Notes under the pieces: model-generated | Told to the model about the DNA's origin: nothing | The model's input: the letters and a program-made list of their open reading frames with translations, nothing else | The model's database searches: none | Position numbers and translations under genes: made by a program | Shown here: positions 45,376-53,979 of the stretch, piece by piece | Layout of the letters: each line of letters starts with the position of its first letter | Position numbering within the stretch: position 1 is the stretch's first letter | Assembly: GCA_008080735.1 (NCBI GenBank) | Contig: SHMW01000014.1 | Span: 1-64,000 of the forward strand | Direction of reading: 5' to 3' | Length of the DNA: 64,000 nt | DNA from: Promethearchaeota archaeon | GTDB lineage: Archaea > Asgardarchaeota > Lokiarchaeia > Sigyniarchaeales > SOKP01

Positions 45376-46659
45376 ATGGGACTTACCATAACTGAAAAGA
45401 TATTACGAGATCACGCCCAAAATGACAAAGTGGTGGCTGGAGATTTCATCTTTGCCGATATTGACAAATGTTTGGCAAATGATATAACAGCACCTATTGC
45501 AATTGATGTATTCGAAGAAGTGGTAAAAGGAACTGATAAGACTGTTTTTGACAATGAAAAAATCATCCTCACGCCAGATCATTTTACTCCTAATAAAGAT
45601 GTTGAATCTGCTCAGCAATGTCAAATTATGAGGGATTTCGCTCATAAATACCATATCACAAATTATTTTGAGATGGGGAGAGTTGGTATTGAACATTGTC
45701 TTATCCCCGAACAAGGATTAGTCGTACCTGGTGATCTATTTATCGGAGCCGACTCACATACTTGCACATATGGTGCTTTAGGCGCTTTCTCCACAGGTGT
45801 GGGTTCCACAGACTTGGGAGTAGCTATGGCATTAGGGAAATGTTGGTTGAAAATACCCGAAACTATAAAATTCATCTATTCTGGGGATTTAAATAAATGG
45901 GTTTCAGGAAAAGATTTGATCTTGTATACAATTGGGCAAATCGGAGTCGATGGTGCGACATATAAGGCAATGGAATTTGCAGGAGAAGTTATAGAGAATC
46001 TTTCAATGGCAAATCGGTTTACTATATGCAATATGGCAATTGAGGCGGGAGGAAAAAATGGTATCATTGTCCCAGATAATATTACTAAAAAATATGTGGA
46101 CCAATTAGAATTAAATCAACTTAAATTTTATAAAAATGATAATGATGCGGAATATGAGGAAGTTTACGAATTTGATTGCGCTAAAATCGAACCGCAGGTG
46201 GCATATCCACACCTTCCGGAGAATACAAAACCCATATCTGAAGCCCATAATGATAGAATTAAACTCAATCAAGTGGTAATAGGATCATGCACTAATGGGA
46301 GATTGGAAGATTTAGAAATTGCCGCTTCTCTACTCAAGAATCGAAAAATTCATCCAGACATAAGATGTATTATAATCCCTGGGACGCAACAAATCTATTT
46401 GGAAGCAGTAAAACAAGGGTTGGTGGAGATTTTTCTTACGAGTGGAGCAATTGTTTCAACTCCTACTTGCGGACCTTGTCTTGGAGGACATATGGGTATT
46501 CTTGCTGCAGGAGAAAAAGCTCTATCCACCACAAACAGAAATTTTCTAGGACGTATGGGGCATATAGAAAGTGAAATTTATCTTTCCAGTCCAGCTATTG
46601 CCACTGCTTCTGCAATAACGGGATATATTACATCTCCCAAATATCTTGACAATCCTTAG
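45376..46659 (+). CDS. 3-isopropylmalate dehydratase/homoaconitase-family large subunit
   Basis: This is the large subunit of a [4Fe-4S] hydro-lyase (427 aa). Cluster cysteines are in [13 protein letters not shown] near residue 303 and [10 protein letters not shown] near 360, with [18 protein letters not shown] near 125 and NFLGRMGH near 395. The small subunit is encoded 37 bases downstream. Archaeal members act in leucine synthesis (LeuC), lysine alpha-aminoadipate synthesis (homoaconitase) or coenzyme B synthesis; sequence alone does not decide. Since the diaminopimelate lysine route is present nearby, leucine synthesis is the more natural guess. Start at ATG 45376. Confidence 0.9.
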   Translation: MGLTITEKILRDHAQNDKVVAGDFIFADIDKCLANDITAPIAIDVFEEVVKGTDKTVFDNEKIILTPDHFTPNKDVESAQQCQIMRDFAHKYHITNYFEMGRVGIEHCLIPEQGLVVPGDLFIGADSHTCTYGALGAFSTGVGSTDLGVAMALGKCWLKIPETIKFIYSGDLNKWVSGKDLILYTIGQIGVDGATYKAMEFAGEVIENLSMANRFTICNMAIEAGGKNGIIVPDNITKKYVDQLELNQLKFYKNDNDAEYEEVYEFDCAKIEPQVAYPHLPENTKPISEAHNDRIKLNQVVIGSCTNGRLEDLEIAASLLKNRKIHPDIRCIIIPGTQQIYLEAVKQGLVEIFLTSGAIVSTPTCGPCLGGHMGILAAGEKALSTTNRNFLGRMGHIESEIYLSSPAIATASAITGYITSPKYLDNP

Positions 46660-46695
46660 ACTATACAATCAAAAAACAAAACTATTGATAAAAAA

Positions 46696-47193
46696 ATGAA
46701 TGGAATTGTATTAAAATACGAAGAAAAGAATATTAATACAGATCTGATAATTCCAGCACGATTCCTAAACAAATCGGATTTTGATCATCTCGCAGAGCAT
46801 TGTATGGAAGATTTAGACCCCAATTTCCATAAAAGAAAACAAGACTTAAATGCATCTATATTAGTTGGGGGTGCTAACTTTGGAAGCGGTTCAAGTAGAG
46901 AACAAGCACCTATTTCTCTCAAAGCGGCGGGAATAAAATGCATAATAGCACCATATTTTGCAAGGATCTTTTTTCGCAATTCGATTAATATTGGATTACC
47001 TATAATTGAATTTGTGGATATCTCTCAATTCTCAACGGGAGATCAGATAGAAATCTCCCTAGTGAAAGGTTTCATTAGAAATATCACTACTGATAAGGAG
47101 TTTTCTATTAAAAAAATGCCGCCATTCCTCAGAGAGATCATTTCTGCGGATGGACTTATCAATTATGCTAGAAGTAAGATAATCGAAATATAA
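46696..47193 (+). CDS. 3-isopropylmalate dehydratase/homoaconitase-family small subunit
   Basis: This is the swivel-domain subunit (165 aa) that completes the active site of the preceding large subunit. The start NINTDLIIPARFLNKSD is followed by LVGGANFGSGSSREQAP (catalytic serine region) and IAPYFARIFFRNSINIGLP. These are typical of the LeuD/HacB family. The loop that reads substrate length (around IIPARFL) is not decisive by eye. It lies 37 bases after the large subunit, so the two are co-transcribed. Start at ATG 46696. Confidence 0.9.
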   Translation: MNGIVLKYEEKNINTDLIIPARFLNKSDFDHLAEHCMEDLDPNFHKRKQDLNASILVGGANFGSGSSREQAPISLKAAGIKCIIAPYFARIFFRNSINIGLPIIEFVDISQFSTGDQIEISLVKGFIRNITTDKEFSIKKMPPFLREIISADGLINYARSKIIEI

Positions 47194-47247
47194 ATATATA
47201 TAAAGATTATTTACTATAAACAAAGCGGTTATTAATTTTTTGGAAAA

Positions 47248-47775
47248 ATGAAACAGCGAATATTGATATTTGTCCTATTTATCTTACTCTTATTTATTCC
47301 CTTTGGTCATGTGAAAGCTTTCGAAGATGCCGTAGAGATAGAAGAAAATACTCCCGTTTTTTATTTGTTTAGCTTAGAGAAAGATGCGCCTCTCAATAAT
47401 ATCAAAATAGATATTTCAAGGGAAAAAAAAGGGAATATCTCTGTTTTCCTTTTTGATAGGAGACCGATGACTAGCTATATCACTCCAAATCAAACCTTAG
47501 ATGATGCGATCTTTTCGGATTCAATCAATTTCACTGAATCGGAGACCCCATCGCTGAATGTAACCGCGTCTGAGGCAAAAATCTACTACCTCGAGATTCT
47601 TATTTTTGCAAACGGGTCCGATATTTTATATGTCCAATCGAATAGAGAATTATCTCGCTATTATCTTCCCAGTATTCCTGGATTTCCCCTCGCAATTATG
47701 TTAGGTACGATTATTATCTCAGTATCAGTTCTATTCATCACCCAAAAAAGAAAGCTTAAAACTTCCACGATCTAG
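47248..47775 (+). CDS. hypothetical secreted protein with C-terminal membrane anchor
   Basis: I do not recognise this 175-aa protein. A signal peptide (residues 1-25, KQRILIFVLFILLLFIPF) precedes an extracellular beta-rich domain of about 115 residues with several potential N-glycosylation sequons (NIS, NQT, NFT, NVT). A C-terminal membrane helix (about 148-168) is followed by a short basic tail. This is a typical archaeal type I surface protein. It follows the dehydratase small subunit by 54 bases but has no visible functional link. Start at ATG 47248. Confidence 0.65.
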   Translation: MKQRILIFVLFILLLFIPFGHVKAFEDAVEIEENTPVFYLFSLEKDAPLNNIKIDISREKKGNISVFLFDRRPMTSYITPNQTLDDAIFSDSINFTESETPSLNVTASEAKIYYLEILIFANGSDILYVQSNRELSRYYLPSIPGFPLAIMLGTIIISVSVLFITQKRKLKTSTI

Positions 47776-47859
47776 ATTTTTTAAATATTATACTATACCT
47801 TTTAAACTATTTTTTATTACTTTTCCGTAGTTCAATTTTGTAAAAAAAGTGATCTTAAG

Positions 47860-48642
47860 ATGGCGAAATTAAGTAAAAAACAGTATCTTCAAATTGGTAA
47901 TATATTAGCGGTAATTGGAACTATCGTGGTTAATCTTTTGGCAAATGTGATTCCTATTGGTGGCAATACAACAGGGGATTTAGCTGAGGATTATCCGAAT
48001 TTATTCGTTCCTGCGGGATATGTCTTTTCCATATGGTTCATTATATACGTACTAATTGTGATTTTTGCTGTCTATCAAGCAAAAGACCTGTTTAAATCGG
48101 AAAAGGAAGATCTTCCTTTTATTGAAAAAATCAGTGTATTTTTCATTATCGGAAGTCTTGGAAACATTACATGGATCTTTTTCTGGCATTATAAAGTGTT
48201 AATTGGAGCCTTGATTGCGATATTAATTCTGTTCCTCTCGCTGCTTATTATATACTGGAATTTGGAGATTGGTATTTCAGATGCTCCGCGAAATGAGAAA
48301 TTATATGTTCATTTACCTATAAGTGTGTATTTTGGATGGCTCACTGTAGCGACAGTAGCCCAGATCGTCGCTCTTTTGGTTGATTTAGGTGTACCTAGCT
48401 TTGGTATTCTTGCGGATTTTTTAACAGTTGTAGTGATAATTGTTGTTCTACTGCTCGCTCTTATAAACCTTTATACTAGAGAGGATATAGCATATAATTT
48501 AGTCATTGTCTGGGCTTCTATTGGTATATTTGTAAAACAGTTGCCCTCAAATCTATTAATTTCTATTACTGCACTAATCGCAGCTCTCATTGTCGGTATT
48601 TTTATCATATATTTAGTCTACAAGAAGTATATTAAAAAATAG
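47860..48642 (+). CDS. TspO/MBR-related tryptophan-rich membrane protein
   Basis: This 260-aa membrane protein has seven or eight hydrophobic helices. The segment NLFVPAGYVFSIWFIIYVL near residue 47, the LGNITWIFFWHY turn and VHLPISVYFGWLTVA resemble the longer TspO-related proteins of bacteria and archaea, with the characteristic PAGYxFSIW and YFGWxT signatures. Short TspO proteins bind porphyrins and sterols; the function of this longer branch is unknown. It is followed by a T-rich run. Start at ATG 47860. Confidence 0.75.
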   Translation: MAKLSKKQYLQIGNILAVIGTIVVNLLANVIPIGGNTTGDLAEDYPNLFVPAGYVFSIWFIIYVLIVIFAVYQAKDLFKSEKEDLPFIEKISVFFIIGSLGNITWIFFWHYKVLIGALIAILILFLSLLIIYWNLEIGISDAPRNEKLYVHLPISVYFGWLTVATVAQIVALLVDLGVPSFGILADFLTVVVIIVVLLLALINLYTREDIAYNLVIVWASIGIFVKQLPSNLLISITALIAALIVGIFIIYLVYKKYIKK

Positions 48643-48670
48643 ACACATGGCAAAATCAAAATTTACCCCA

Positions 48671-48694
48671 ATTCTTTTTCTTTTTTTCCTTTTT
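48671..48694 (+). terminator. T-rich terminator after TspO-related gene
   Basis: ATTCTTTTTCTTTTTTTCCTTTTT follows the stop codon by 28 bases and fits an archaeal termination tract. Confidence 0.45.
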
Positions 48695-48863
48695 AAGACT
48701 AATTGTCAATTTAATGTTTTTTTCCCAGATAATTGGAGTCAGAATTGATGAAACCTAAAAATCTAACACCTATCTCTATAGGAGAAATAGAATAACTCAA
48801 AAGCTCACTTTCTTTTTATTATTATCTTAACTACTTTCCTATTGGTTAAGTTTTGTTTTTTTA

Positions 48864-49051
48864 TCAATATTCAATCTCAGCAATAATTTCAGGGTCTCCA
48901 CTCTCGGGATCATCTTCTACAATAATATCGAGCTTATATCCCTGTTCATTGAATTCTCTCTTCACATTGCTTAGATTGATATAAGTACAGTTCCCCTTAT
49001 TAAACACTATTTTATCTTTTATACTAATATCATATCACCATTTATTTTCAT
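48864..49051 (-). pseudogene. small frameshifted gene, hypothetical
   Basis: Read on the minus strand, an ATG at 49051 gives MKINGDMILV and a stop. The sequence then continues in another frame as ISIKDKIVFNKGNCTYINL and ends with DDPESGDPEIIAEIEY at 48864. A two-base shift near 49030 joins the parts into a protein of about 62 residues; the second part alone could start with GTG at 49007 (47 aa). The acidic C-terminus and good codon use suggest a real small gene. The family is unknown, and the frameshift could be genuine decay or an assembly indel. Confidence 0.42.
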
Positions 49052-49489
49052 AATGACCTACTCTTATGAAATGATGTCCTGCAAATCATCAACTCATTTC
49101 TTAAGCTTAGGTGAGTCCTAATTTCCTTAATTCCTAAAAAAAAGGGTAACCTTTTAAACATTTCAAAATCCTACAAAGATCTCTACCTTATAGGGGACAG
49201 TGTAAAATATGCAAAATTTTATAAAGGAAGGTTTAGTCATTCAAAAGACTTCATAATATTCTGATCATGTGGATTTATAAGGAAATTAATGAATTTCGTA
49301 AATTTTAAAAACTTCAATTTTCCAAAAGCACTAAAAATTCCCAATTCCTTAAAGTCGTGATCTTACTACAACGATCAATTTTATATTTCATTCTTCAATT
49401 TCTTAACTATACCTATTACTATAACAAATAACAATAAAAAGTGATGAGAAATTTCTTTCGAAGAGTTATCTAAAGAATTAGCAAAGCTC
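49052..49489. other. long non-coding stretch before cdhD
   Basis: In these 438 bases I see no convincing gene or RNA. The last 40 bases read as coding in the cdhD frame (see the cdhD entry). The rest is AT-rich and probably holds the cdhD promoter and leader. Confidence 0.45.
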
Positions 49490-50656
49490 ATGGAAGATAC
49501 GAAAGAGCTCGAACTTAAGGATGTAGATTTGTTCGCTGAATATTTAGAGTTTCAGATGCTTCCTACTATCGTCGCATCGGCAGCGCAAGCCGCAGGCTTA
49601 CCCGCACCTGGTAAACTTGGAAAAGCAGAGTGGACATCAAAACAGTTTAAATTAGAGGTGCAATATCCTGGAGAAATCGAGACAATTCAATTCATCCGAT
49701 CGAATGGGAAAACGTGTACTATCGGTGGAGAAAAAGTCCCTCCATTTTATAGCTTTTTGGGAGTGGGTAAACAGAATCCTCATCCTCCCTTGATTACTTA
49801 CGATGTATTTGATATGGGGGATAAGATGATGCTTCCAAAACCCATCAAGAACGAGTATAAAGATGTATTGGGTAATCCCGCAGAATGGGCTAAGTTTGCA
49901 GTTGATAAGTTTGGTGCGGAATGTATCACTTTTCACTCATTAGGAATTGACCCGGGAACACTTGATTGGCCAGTCTCAAAATCTAAAGAATTATTTGAGG
50001 ACGTGCTTCAAGCAGTCGACGTACCTGTTATTATTGGTTGTTCTGGAAACAAGGAAAAGGATGTAGAGATGTTTAAAGAGCTCGCAGCTATGTCTGAAGA
50101 TGATGTTTTAATGCTTTCGGCAGCTGATAAGGCTACCTGGGAGGAAGTTATCCCACTCGCAGTGAAATACGATCATAACTGCCTATTATGGACATCCCTC
50201 GACTTAAACAATCAGATTAAAATGAATAAAGATGCAATCGAATTAGGTCTTCCGCGCAATCGCATCGTTATGGATCCCACCTGTGCTACTTTGGGGTATG
50301 GTATGGAATATAGTTTCAGCATCTATCAGAGAATGAGGATGGCTGGACTCTTGGGTGAAGAAGATTTAGCCTATCCGATTAGTGGTGGTACTACTAACGC
50401 ATGGGGTGCTCGTGAAGCATGGATGAGTGAGAAAAAGACTCCAAGCGATTGGGGAGCGAGAGAATACCGAGGACCAATTTGGGAAATCTTGAATGCGTTG
50501 AGCTTATCGCTTGTTGGGCTTGATCTCGCAATGATGTTCCATCCAATATCAGCGAAGCATATGAAGGATATCACTACACAGTTCTTCGCAGAGATGCCAG
50601 AGACATTAGAAGATATGGGCTACTATAACTGGGTATCCGGTCAGATGAAGCGTTAA
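49490..50656 (+). CDS. cdhD: acetyl-CoA decarbonylase/synthase subunit delta
   Basis: This is the small subunit of the corrinoid iron-sulfur protein, a TIM-barrel protein that helps carry the methyl group from methyl-pterin or methyl-folate to the acetyl-CoA synthase. The 388 residues match CdhD: KQNPHPPLITYDVFDM near residue 95, ITFHSLGIDPGT near 145, VIIGCSGNKEKD near 180, MDPTCATLGYGMEYS near 265 and the AYPISGGTTNAWGAREAW helix. It stands alone; cdhE, cdhC and cdhAB are not in the window. The frame is open and coding-like 14 codons upstream (S-F-E-E-L-S-K-E-L-A-K-L) to a TGA at 49445, so the true start may lie upstream at an ATT or beyond a one-base indel. Confidence 0.92.
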   Translation: MEDTKELELKDVDLFAEYLEFQMLPTIVASAAQAAGLPAPGKLGKAEWTSKQFKLEVQYPGEIETIQFIRSNGKTCTIGGEKVPPFYSFLGVGKQNPHPPLITYDVFDMGDKMMLPKPIKNEYKDVLGNPAEWAKFAVDKFGAECITFHSLGIDPGTLDWPVSKSKELFEDVLQAVDVPVIIGCSGNKEKDVEMFKELAAMSEDDVLMLSAADKATWEEVIPLAVKYDHNCLLWTSLDLNNQIKMNKDAIELGLPRNRIVMDPTCATLGYGMEYSFSIYQRMRMAGLLGEEDLAYPISGGTTNAWGAREAWMSEKKTPSDWGAREYRGPIWEILNALSLSLVGLDLAMMFHPISAKHMKDITTQFFAEMPETLEDMGYYNWVSGQMKR

Positions 50657-50657
50657 A

Positions 50658-50684
50658 TTTTATTTTCCTTTTTTTACTTTTTTC
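50658..50684 (+). terminator. T-rich terminator after cdhD
   Basis: TTTTATTTTCCTTTTTTTACTTTTTTCC begins immediately after the cdhD stop. Confidence 0.5.
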
Positions 50685-50883
50685 CACATACATTATCATC
50701 GTATTCTGATTATTTTATAAGAGGTTTAAATGATCTATTGAATACAGAACGTATAATTTCCATGAAAACTTCAGAGAAATAGCTTGGTTTTTTTTGTGGA
50801 ATGAAAAGAAATGAAGTTAAGGTTAAAACGTGCTTAAAAATGCATAGAGCTACAAATGAAATGCCTGCATTTTATCAGTGAAT

Positions 50884-51123
50884 TTATGATTTTTGAATTT
50901 TCAGAAAATAGGTTTCGCCATTGATTTTATGCTCCACTACATCATGTCCCTCTTTTTCTGCGAAGCGTTTTATGTTTTCGGAAGCTTCCGCAAAGTCCCC
51001 AGTTATTTCGAGGATATCTCCCGAATTTAATTCTTTTAATTTCCTTTTCGTTTGTGCCACAGGCATCGGGCATACCATCCCTTCACATTTCAATTCATAA
51101 TTAGTCATTATTTTTCCCTCCAA
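50884..51123 (-). CDS. TusA/SirA-like sulfur carrier protein
   Basis: This 79-aa protein of the TusA (SirA/YedF) family relays persulfide sulfur. The sulfur-carrying cysteine is in the CPMP motif (Cys18, from ELKCEGMVCPMPVAQTKRKL), and the rest follows the two-layer fold (SGDILEITGDFAEAS, then HDVVEHKINGETYFLKIQK). A second start (Met at residue 6) fits the usual N-terminus better. It lies just downstream of the DsrE-like gene on the same strand (gap 12 bases), so it shares a transcript. The pairing is typical of sulfur-trafficking cassettes. Confidence 0.88.
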   Translation of the reverse strand: MEGKIMTNYELKCEGMVCPMPVAQTKRKLKELNSGDILEITGDFAEASENIKRFAEKEGHDVVEHKINGETYFLKIQKS

Positions 51124-51135
51124 TTAGAAGTATTA

Positions 51136-51495
51136 TTAACTAAACAATATTTTATCTGCTTCTATAGACATCTCTAAAAAGCCGTGCATCGTAGTTTTTT
51201 CAATCCCATCCATTAATTCGTCCTCCTTCATACCTCTTGCTTTCATACATACCCCGCATGCTTTCACGTTCGCCCCTTCATCTAATACGTCCCGCAACCA
51301 CTTTCCCACATTATCATAGTTTGATGGATCTTGTCCTCTTTTTCCTACAAAAATTCCATCTTCTACTAAAAAAATGTTCACCTTATGACCATCTAATAAA
51401 GCGGTGTAAGCAAAACGTAACATAGTATAAGGTCTTTCTTTCGTGTAGGCGCCATCTCCAATAGCGATGGTGAAAATTTGGTGATCTTCCGTCAT
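51136..51495 (-). CDS. DsrE/DsrF-like sulfur transfer protein
   Basis: This 119-aa protein of the DsrE fold has a strand-helix start (FTIAIGDGAYTKERPYTMLR), a second strand with VNIFLVEDGIFVGKRG, and a cysteine pair NVKACGVCMKARG (Cys80 and Cys83), the position where DsrE proteins carry their active cysteine. It probably receives or passes sulfur to the TusA-like protein whose gene follows 12 bases downstream. It could act in tRNA thiolation, Fe-S assembly, or intracellular sulfur metabolism; the window does not tell which. A LysR-type regulator is divergent 152 bases away. Confidence 0.88.
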   Translation of the reverse strand: MTEDHQIFTIAIGDGAYTKERPYTMLRFAYTALLDGHKVNIFLVEDGIFVGKRGQDPSNYDNVGKWLRDVLDEGANVKACGVCMKARGMKEDELMDGIEKTTMHGFLEMSIEADKILFS

Positions 51496-51647
51496 TTTTT
51501 AAATTTTCTATTTTAATTATAATAGTATAATAAATCAAACATTCGAAAATTTATTAATATTTTCGTAATGATTTATTTATAGTTTCGATAAACTAATTAA
51601 ATCGCAAAATATTTTTTCTATCAGAGAAACCTTATAAGTGATTAGTT

Positions 51648-52547
51648 GTGAATATTGAATATATTAGAAATTTTATTGCACTTACTAAATACAGAAGCTT
51701 CTCAGAATTAGCGAATACTTTATCCATCTCCCAGAGTACCTTGTCTCACAGGATATCACAATTGGAAGAAGAATTAGGAAATGTACGATTAATCCATAGA
51801 ACAACAAAATCATTTGAATTAACGCAGCAAGGGAAGATTTTTTTGGAATATGGGCAAAAAATTATTTCCTTGTATGATAAAGTTATCCAAGAGTTGAACG
51901 CATTTGGGGAGAGTATTATTGAAGAGATCACCATAACTACCTCCAAATTACCAGGATCTCAGATCCTTCCAAAATATATTGCTCAATTTAAGACTCAAAA
52001 TCCCCGTGTTAGTTTCAAAACCCTTATTAATAATTCTAAGAAATCAATCAATTTATTGAAAAAAGGGAGCGCGGATTTTGGGGGGGTTGGCAGTTTTATG
52101 GAGAATGAGAAAGACCAATTCGATTTTATAGAGATAGGTGAGGATGAGATGTTTTTTATTTGTTCCCCAAACCATGAACTTATCCAGCAGGGGGGTAAAG
52201 AAGTGAGTTTCGATCAACTCAAAAAATATCCATTTATTTCACGCGAGCTTGGATCAGGTACCAGGCATACGTTCGAGAAGAAGTTTCCGAGGAATAATGA
52301 ACTTAAGGTGAAATTAGAAATAAACGATAATGATTCTATTATCTCTGCCGTAAGCGGGAGTGATTATATTTCGGTCTTGAGCAAGAAGATTGCTCAAAAA
52401 GCTGAAGATGCTGGATTAATTTCCACCTTACACTTGAAAAACTATCCCATAGTTGCCAGACGAGAGATTTTTTTTTTAAAAGTAAAAAATAAAGAATATA
52501 GTAATTTGAAAAATAAATTTTGGAATTATTTGAAGAATTCTCTGTAA
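51648..52547 (+). CDS. LysR-type transcriptional regulator
   Basis: This 299-aa regulator has the LysR N-terminal helix-turn-helix (about 1-62: FIALTKYRSFSELANTL, SISQSTLSHRISQLEEELG) and a C-terminal periplasmic-binding-like effector domain from about 90 (GSQILPKYIAQFK, then CSPNHELIQQGG). LysR proteins usually control the gene across the shared promoter, so this one may regulate the divergent DsrE-TusA pair in response to a sulfur metabolite (inference). The start is GTG at 51648 and the next gene downstream is convergent. Confidence 0.9.
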   Translation: MNIEYIRNFIALTKYRSFSELANTLSISQSTLSHRISQLEEELGNVRLIHRTTKSFELTQQGKIFLEYGQKIISLYDKVIQELNAFGESIIEEITITTSKLPGSQILPKYIAQFKTQNPRVSFKTLINNSKKSINLLKKGSADFGGVGSFMENEKDQFDFIEIGEDEMFFICSPNHELIQQGGKEVSFDQLKKYPFISRELGSGTRHTFEKKFPRNNELKVKLEINDNDSIISAVSGSDYISVLSKKIAQKAEDAGLISTLHLKNYPIVARREIFFLKVKNKEYSNLKNKFWNYLKNSL

Positions 52548-52551
52548 TTAT

Positions 52552-53808
52552 TTATTTAATCAACGGGGTTATTTTATCAAAGTTTAATAAATTATTCCAC
52601 TTCTGCTTGAGTGGGTGAAATCCTCTGATAAGTGTGATAATATAAAATCCAAAAAATATCACGGATGCTAATCCTGGAATAAACCCACCTAAGAACTCTG
52701 TGAACCCTGGTCCCGAACCATAGGTAATTATGGTATAGATAAATGAAGCACTCGCAATGAGCACAGAGAATAACGAAATAATAAAGGCTGATCTTTTACT
52801 TAAATACAATTGAATGGGTCCTAAATCTAAGCGGAAATACTTGGGTTGTACAATTATTCCGAGAATTGTTTTACTGATGACATTTTCTTCATATTCCACC
52901 ATAACATTAAGAAATCGTCTCTGAGGATCTTTTTGCTTCTTTCCCTTCTCCATTTTTAGGGGCATTACAGAAAAAATCATCACTGGGGGATTTACAGCAT
53001 CTTTGTGCACAACCACACGACCATTTAGGGGGTGGGTTTCAAATCCCTCTCCTTGTATTATGATATTTAACACTGGCGGTTCCTTCTTTGTTGTTTCGAT
53101 ATGGACGGTCGTGGTATATATCACCTTACCTTCTTCATCCATTATTTTAAGTTCTTCGTGGGAGAGAAATACATAAAATAGATAGCTTTTCTTCTCCATC
53201 ATTACTGAATAGTATTGGAAACCCATATTTACATCATAGACAATTTTTTCCTCATCAAAATCATCACTCAATCGTTCCTCATCTCTGCGTAAAGTTTTTG
53301 CTAGATCCTGAGAAAGGCTTCCAGATCCTCCTGCAAGACTGTCCCCTTTTGGTGGAGCACCAGGGGCACTTGGCAAAGCTTCCTCTCTATTTCTGATTTT
53401 AACTTCTTCTTTTAGCTCTTCGGCGTCGTAAAAAATGGCAGAATCCTTTTTAGTATCAGATCGGATCTTCTTTTTCGAGGGGGGTGCTTGTGGTTTTTCT
53501 GTCTTAGGTATAATCGGGACCTCTGGGATAATTTCTTTTTTAAATTCCATTAATTCCTTTATCTTTTTATTTTCAGAAATACTTTTATTACCAAATGCTA
53601 CTACACTGATTTTTTCCCTATTTAATCCCGTATCTTTTAAGCATTCAGCAATATCGTTCAAAATGGTTTTGAGTTTAGTAGATTTTTTATAAAGTCCAAC
53701 ATATGAAAAATTCAAGATTTCGATGGTCAAAGTTTTAGAATTTGTATTATAATGAATTTTATCTATTGTAATCTTAAGCGAAGATAACTTTTGAGTCATT
53801 GTTTGCAT
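52552..53808 (-). CDS. hypothetical protein with linker and C-terminal membrane helices
   Basis: I do not recognise this 418-aa protein. The first 85 residues form a small alpha/beta domain (SSLKITIDKIHYNTN and so on). Residues about 90-190 are a disordered Pro/Lys/Gly-rich linker (PEVPIIPKTEKPQAPPSKKK, GAPPKGDSLAGGSGSLS). A beta-sandwich-like domain at about 195-340 resembles repeats in archaeal surface proteins. Two hydrophobic helices at about 345-405 (LYLSKRSAFIISLFSVL, GFIPGLASVIFFGF) place it in the membrane. An AGGTGAGATATTA site precedes the ATG, supporting the start at 53808. The role is unknown. Confidence 0.68.
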   Translation of the reverse strand: MQTMTQKLSSLKITIDKIHYNTNSKTLTIEILNFSYVGLYKKSTKLKTILNDIAECLKDTGLNREKISVVAFGNKSISENKKIKELMEFKKEIIPEVPIIPKTEKPQAPPSKKKIRSDTKKDSAIFYDAEELKEEVKIRNREEALPSAPGAPPKGDSLAGGSGSLSQDLAKTLRRDEERLSDDFDEEKIVYDVNMGFQYYSVMMEKKSYLFYVFLSHEELKIMDEEGKVIYTTTVHIETTKKEPPVLNIIIQGEGFETHPLNGRVVVHKDAVNPPVMIFSVMPLKMEKGKKQKDPQRRFLNVMVEYEENVISKTILGIIVQPKYFRLDLGPIQLYLSKRSAFIISLFSVLIASASFIYTIITYGSGPGFTEFLGGFIPGLASVIFFGFYIITLIRGFHPLKQKWNNLLNFDKITPLIK

Positions 53809-53979
53809 TAATATCTCACCTTTACAAATAACTATTGATTAATAACTATGAGATGGGCTAGTAATATAAACTTTATTCGAAATTGACATTTTTATGATAA
53901 GCTGAAAAAAATTTTCCATCTTATATCTTTAAATAATATGAATGCTGAATATTTATTTAATACACTTTAGGGGATATTT

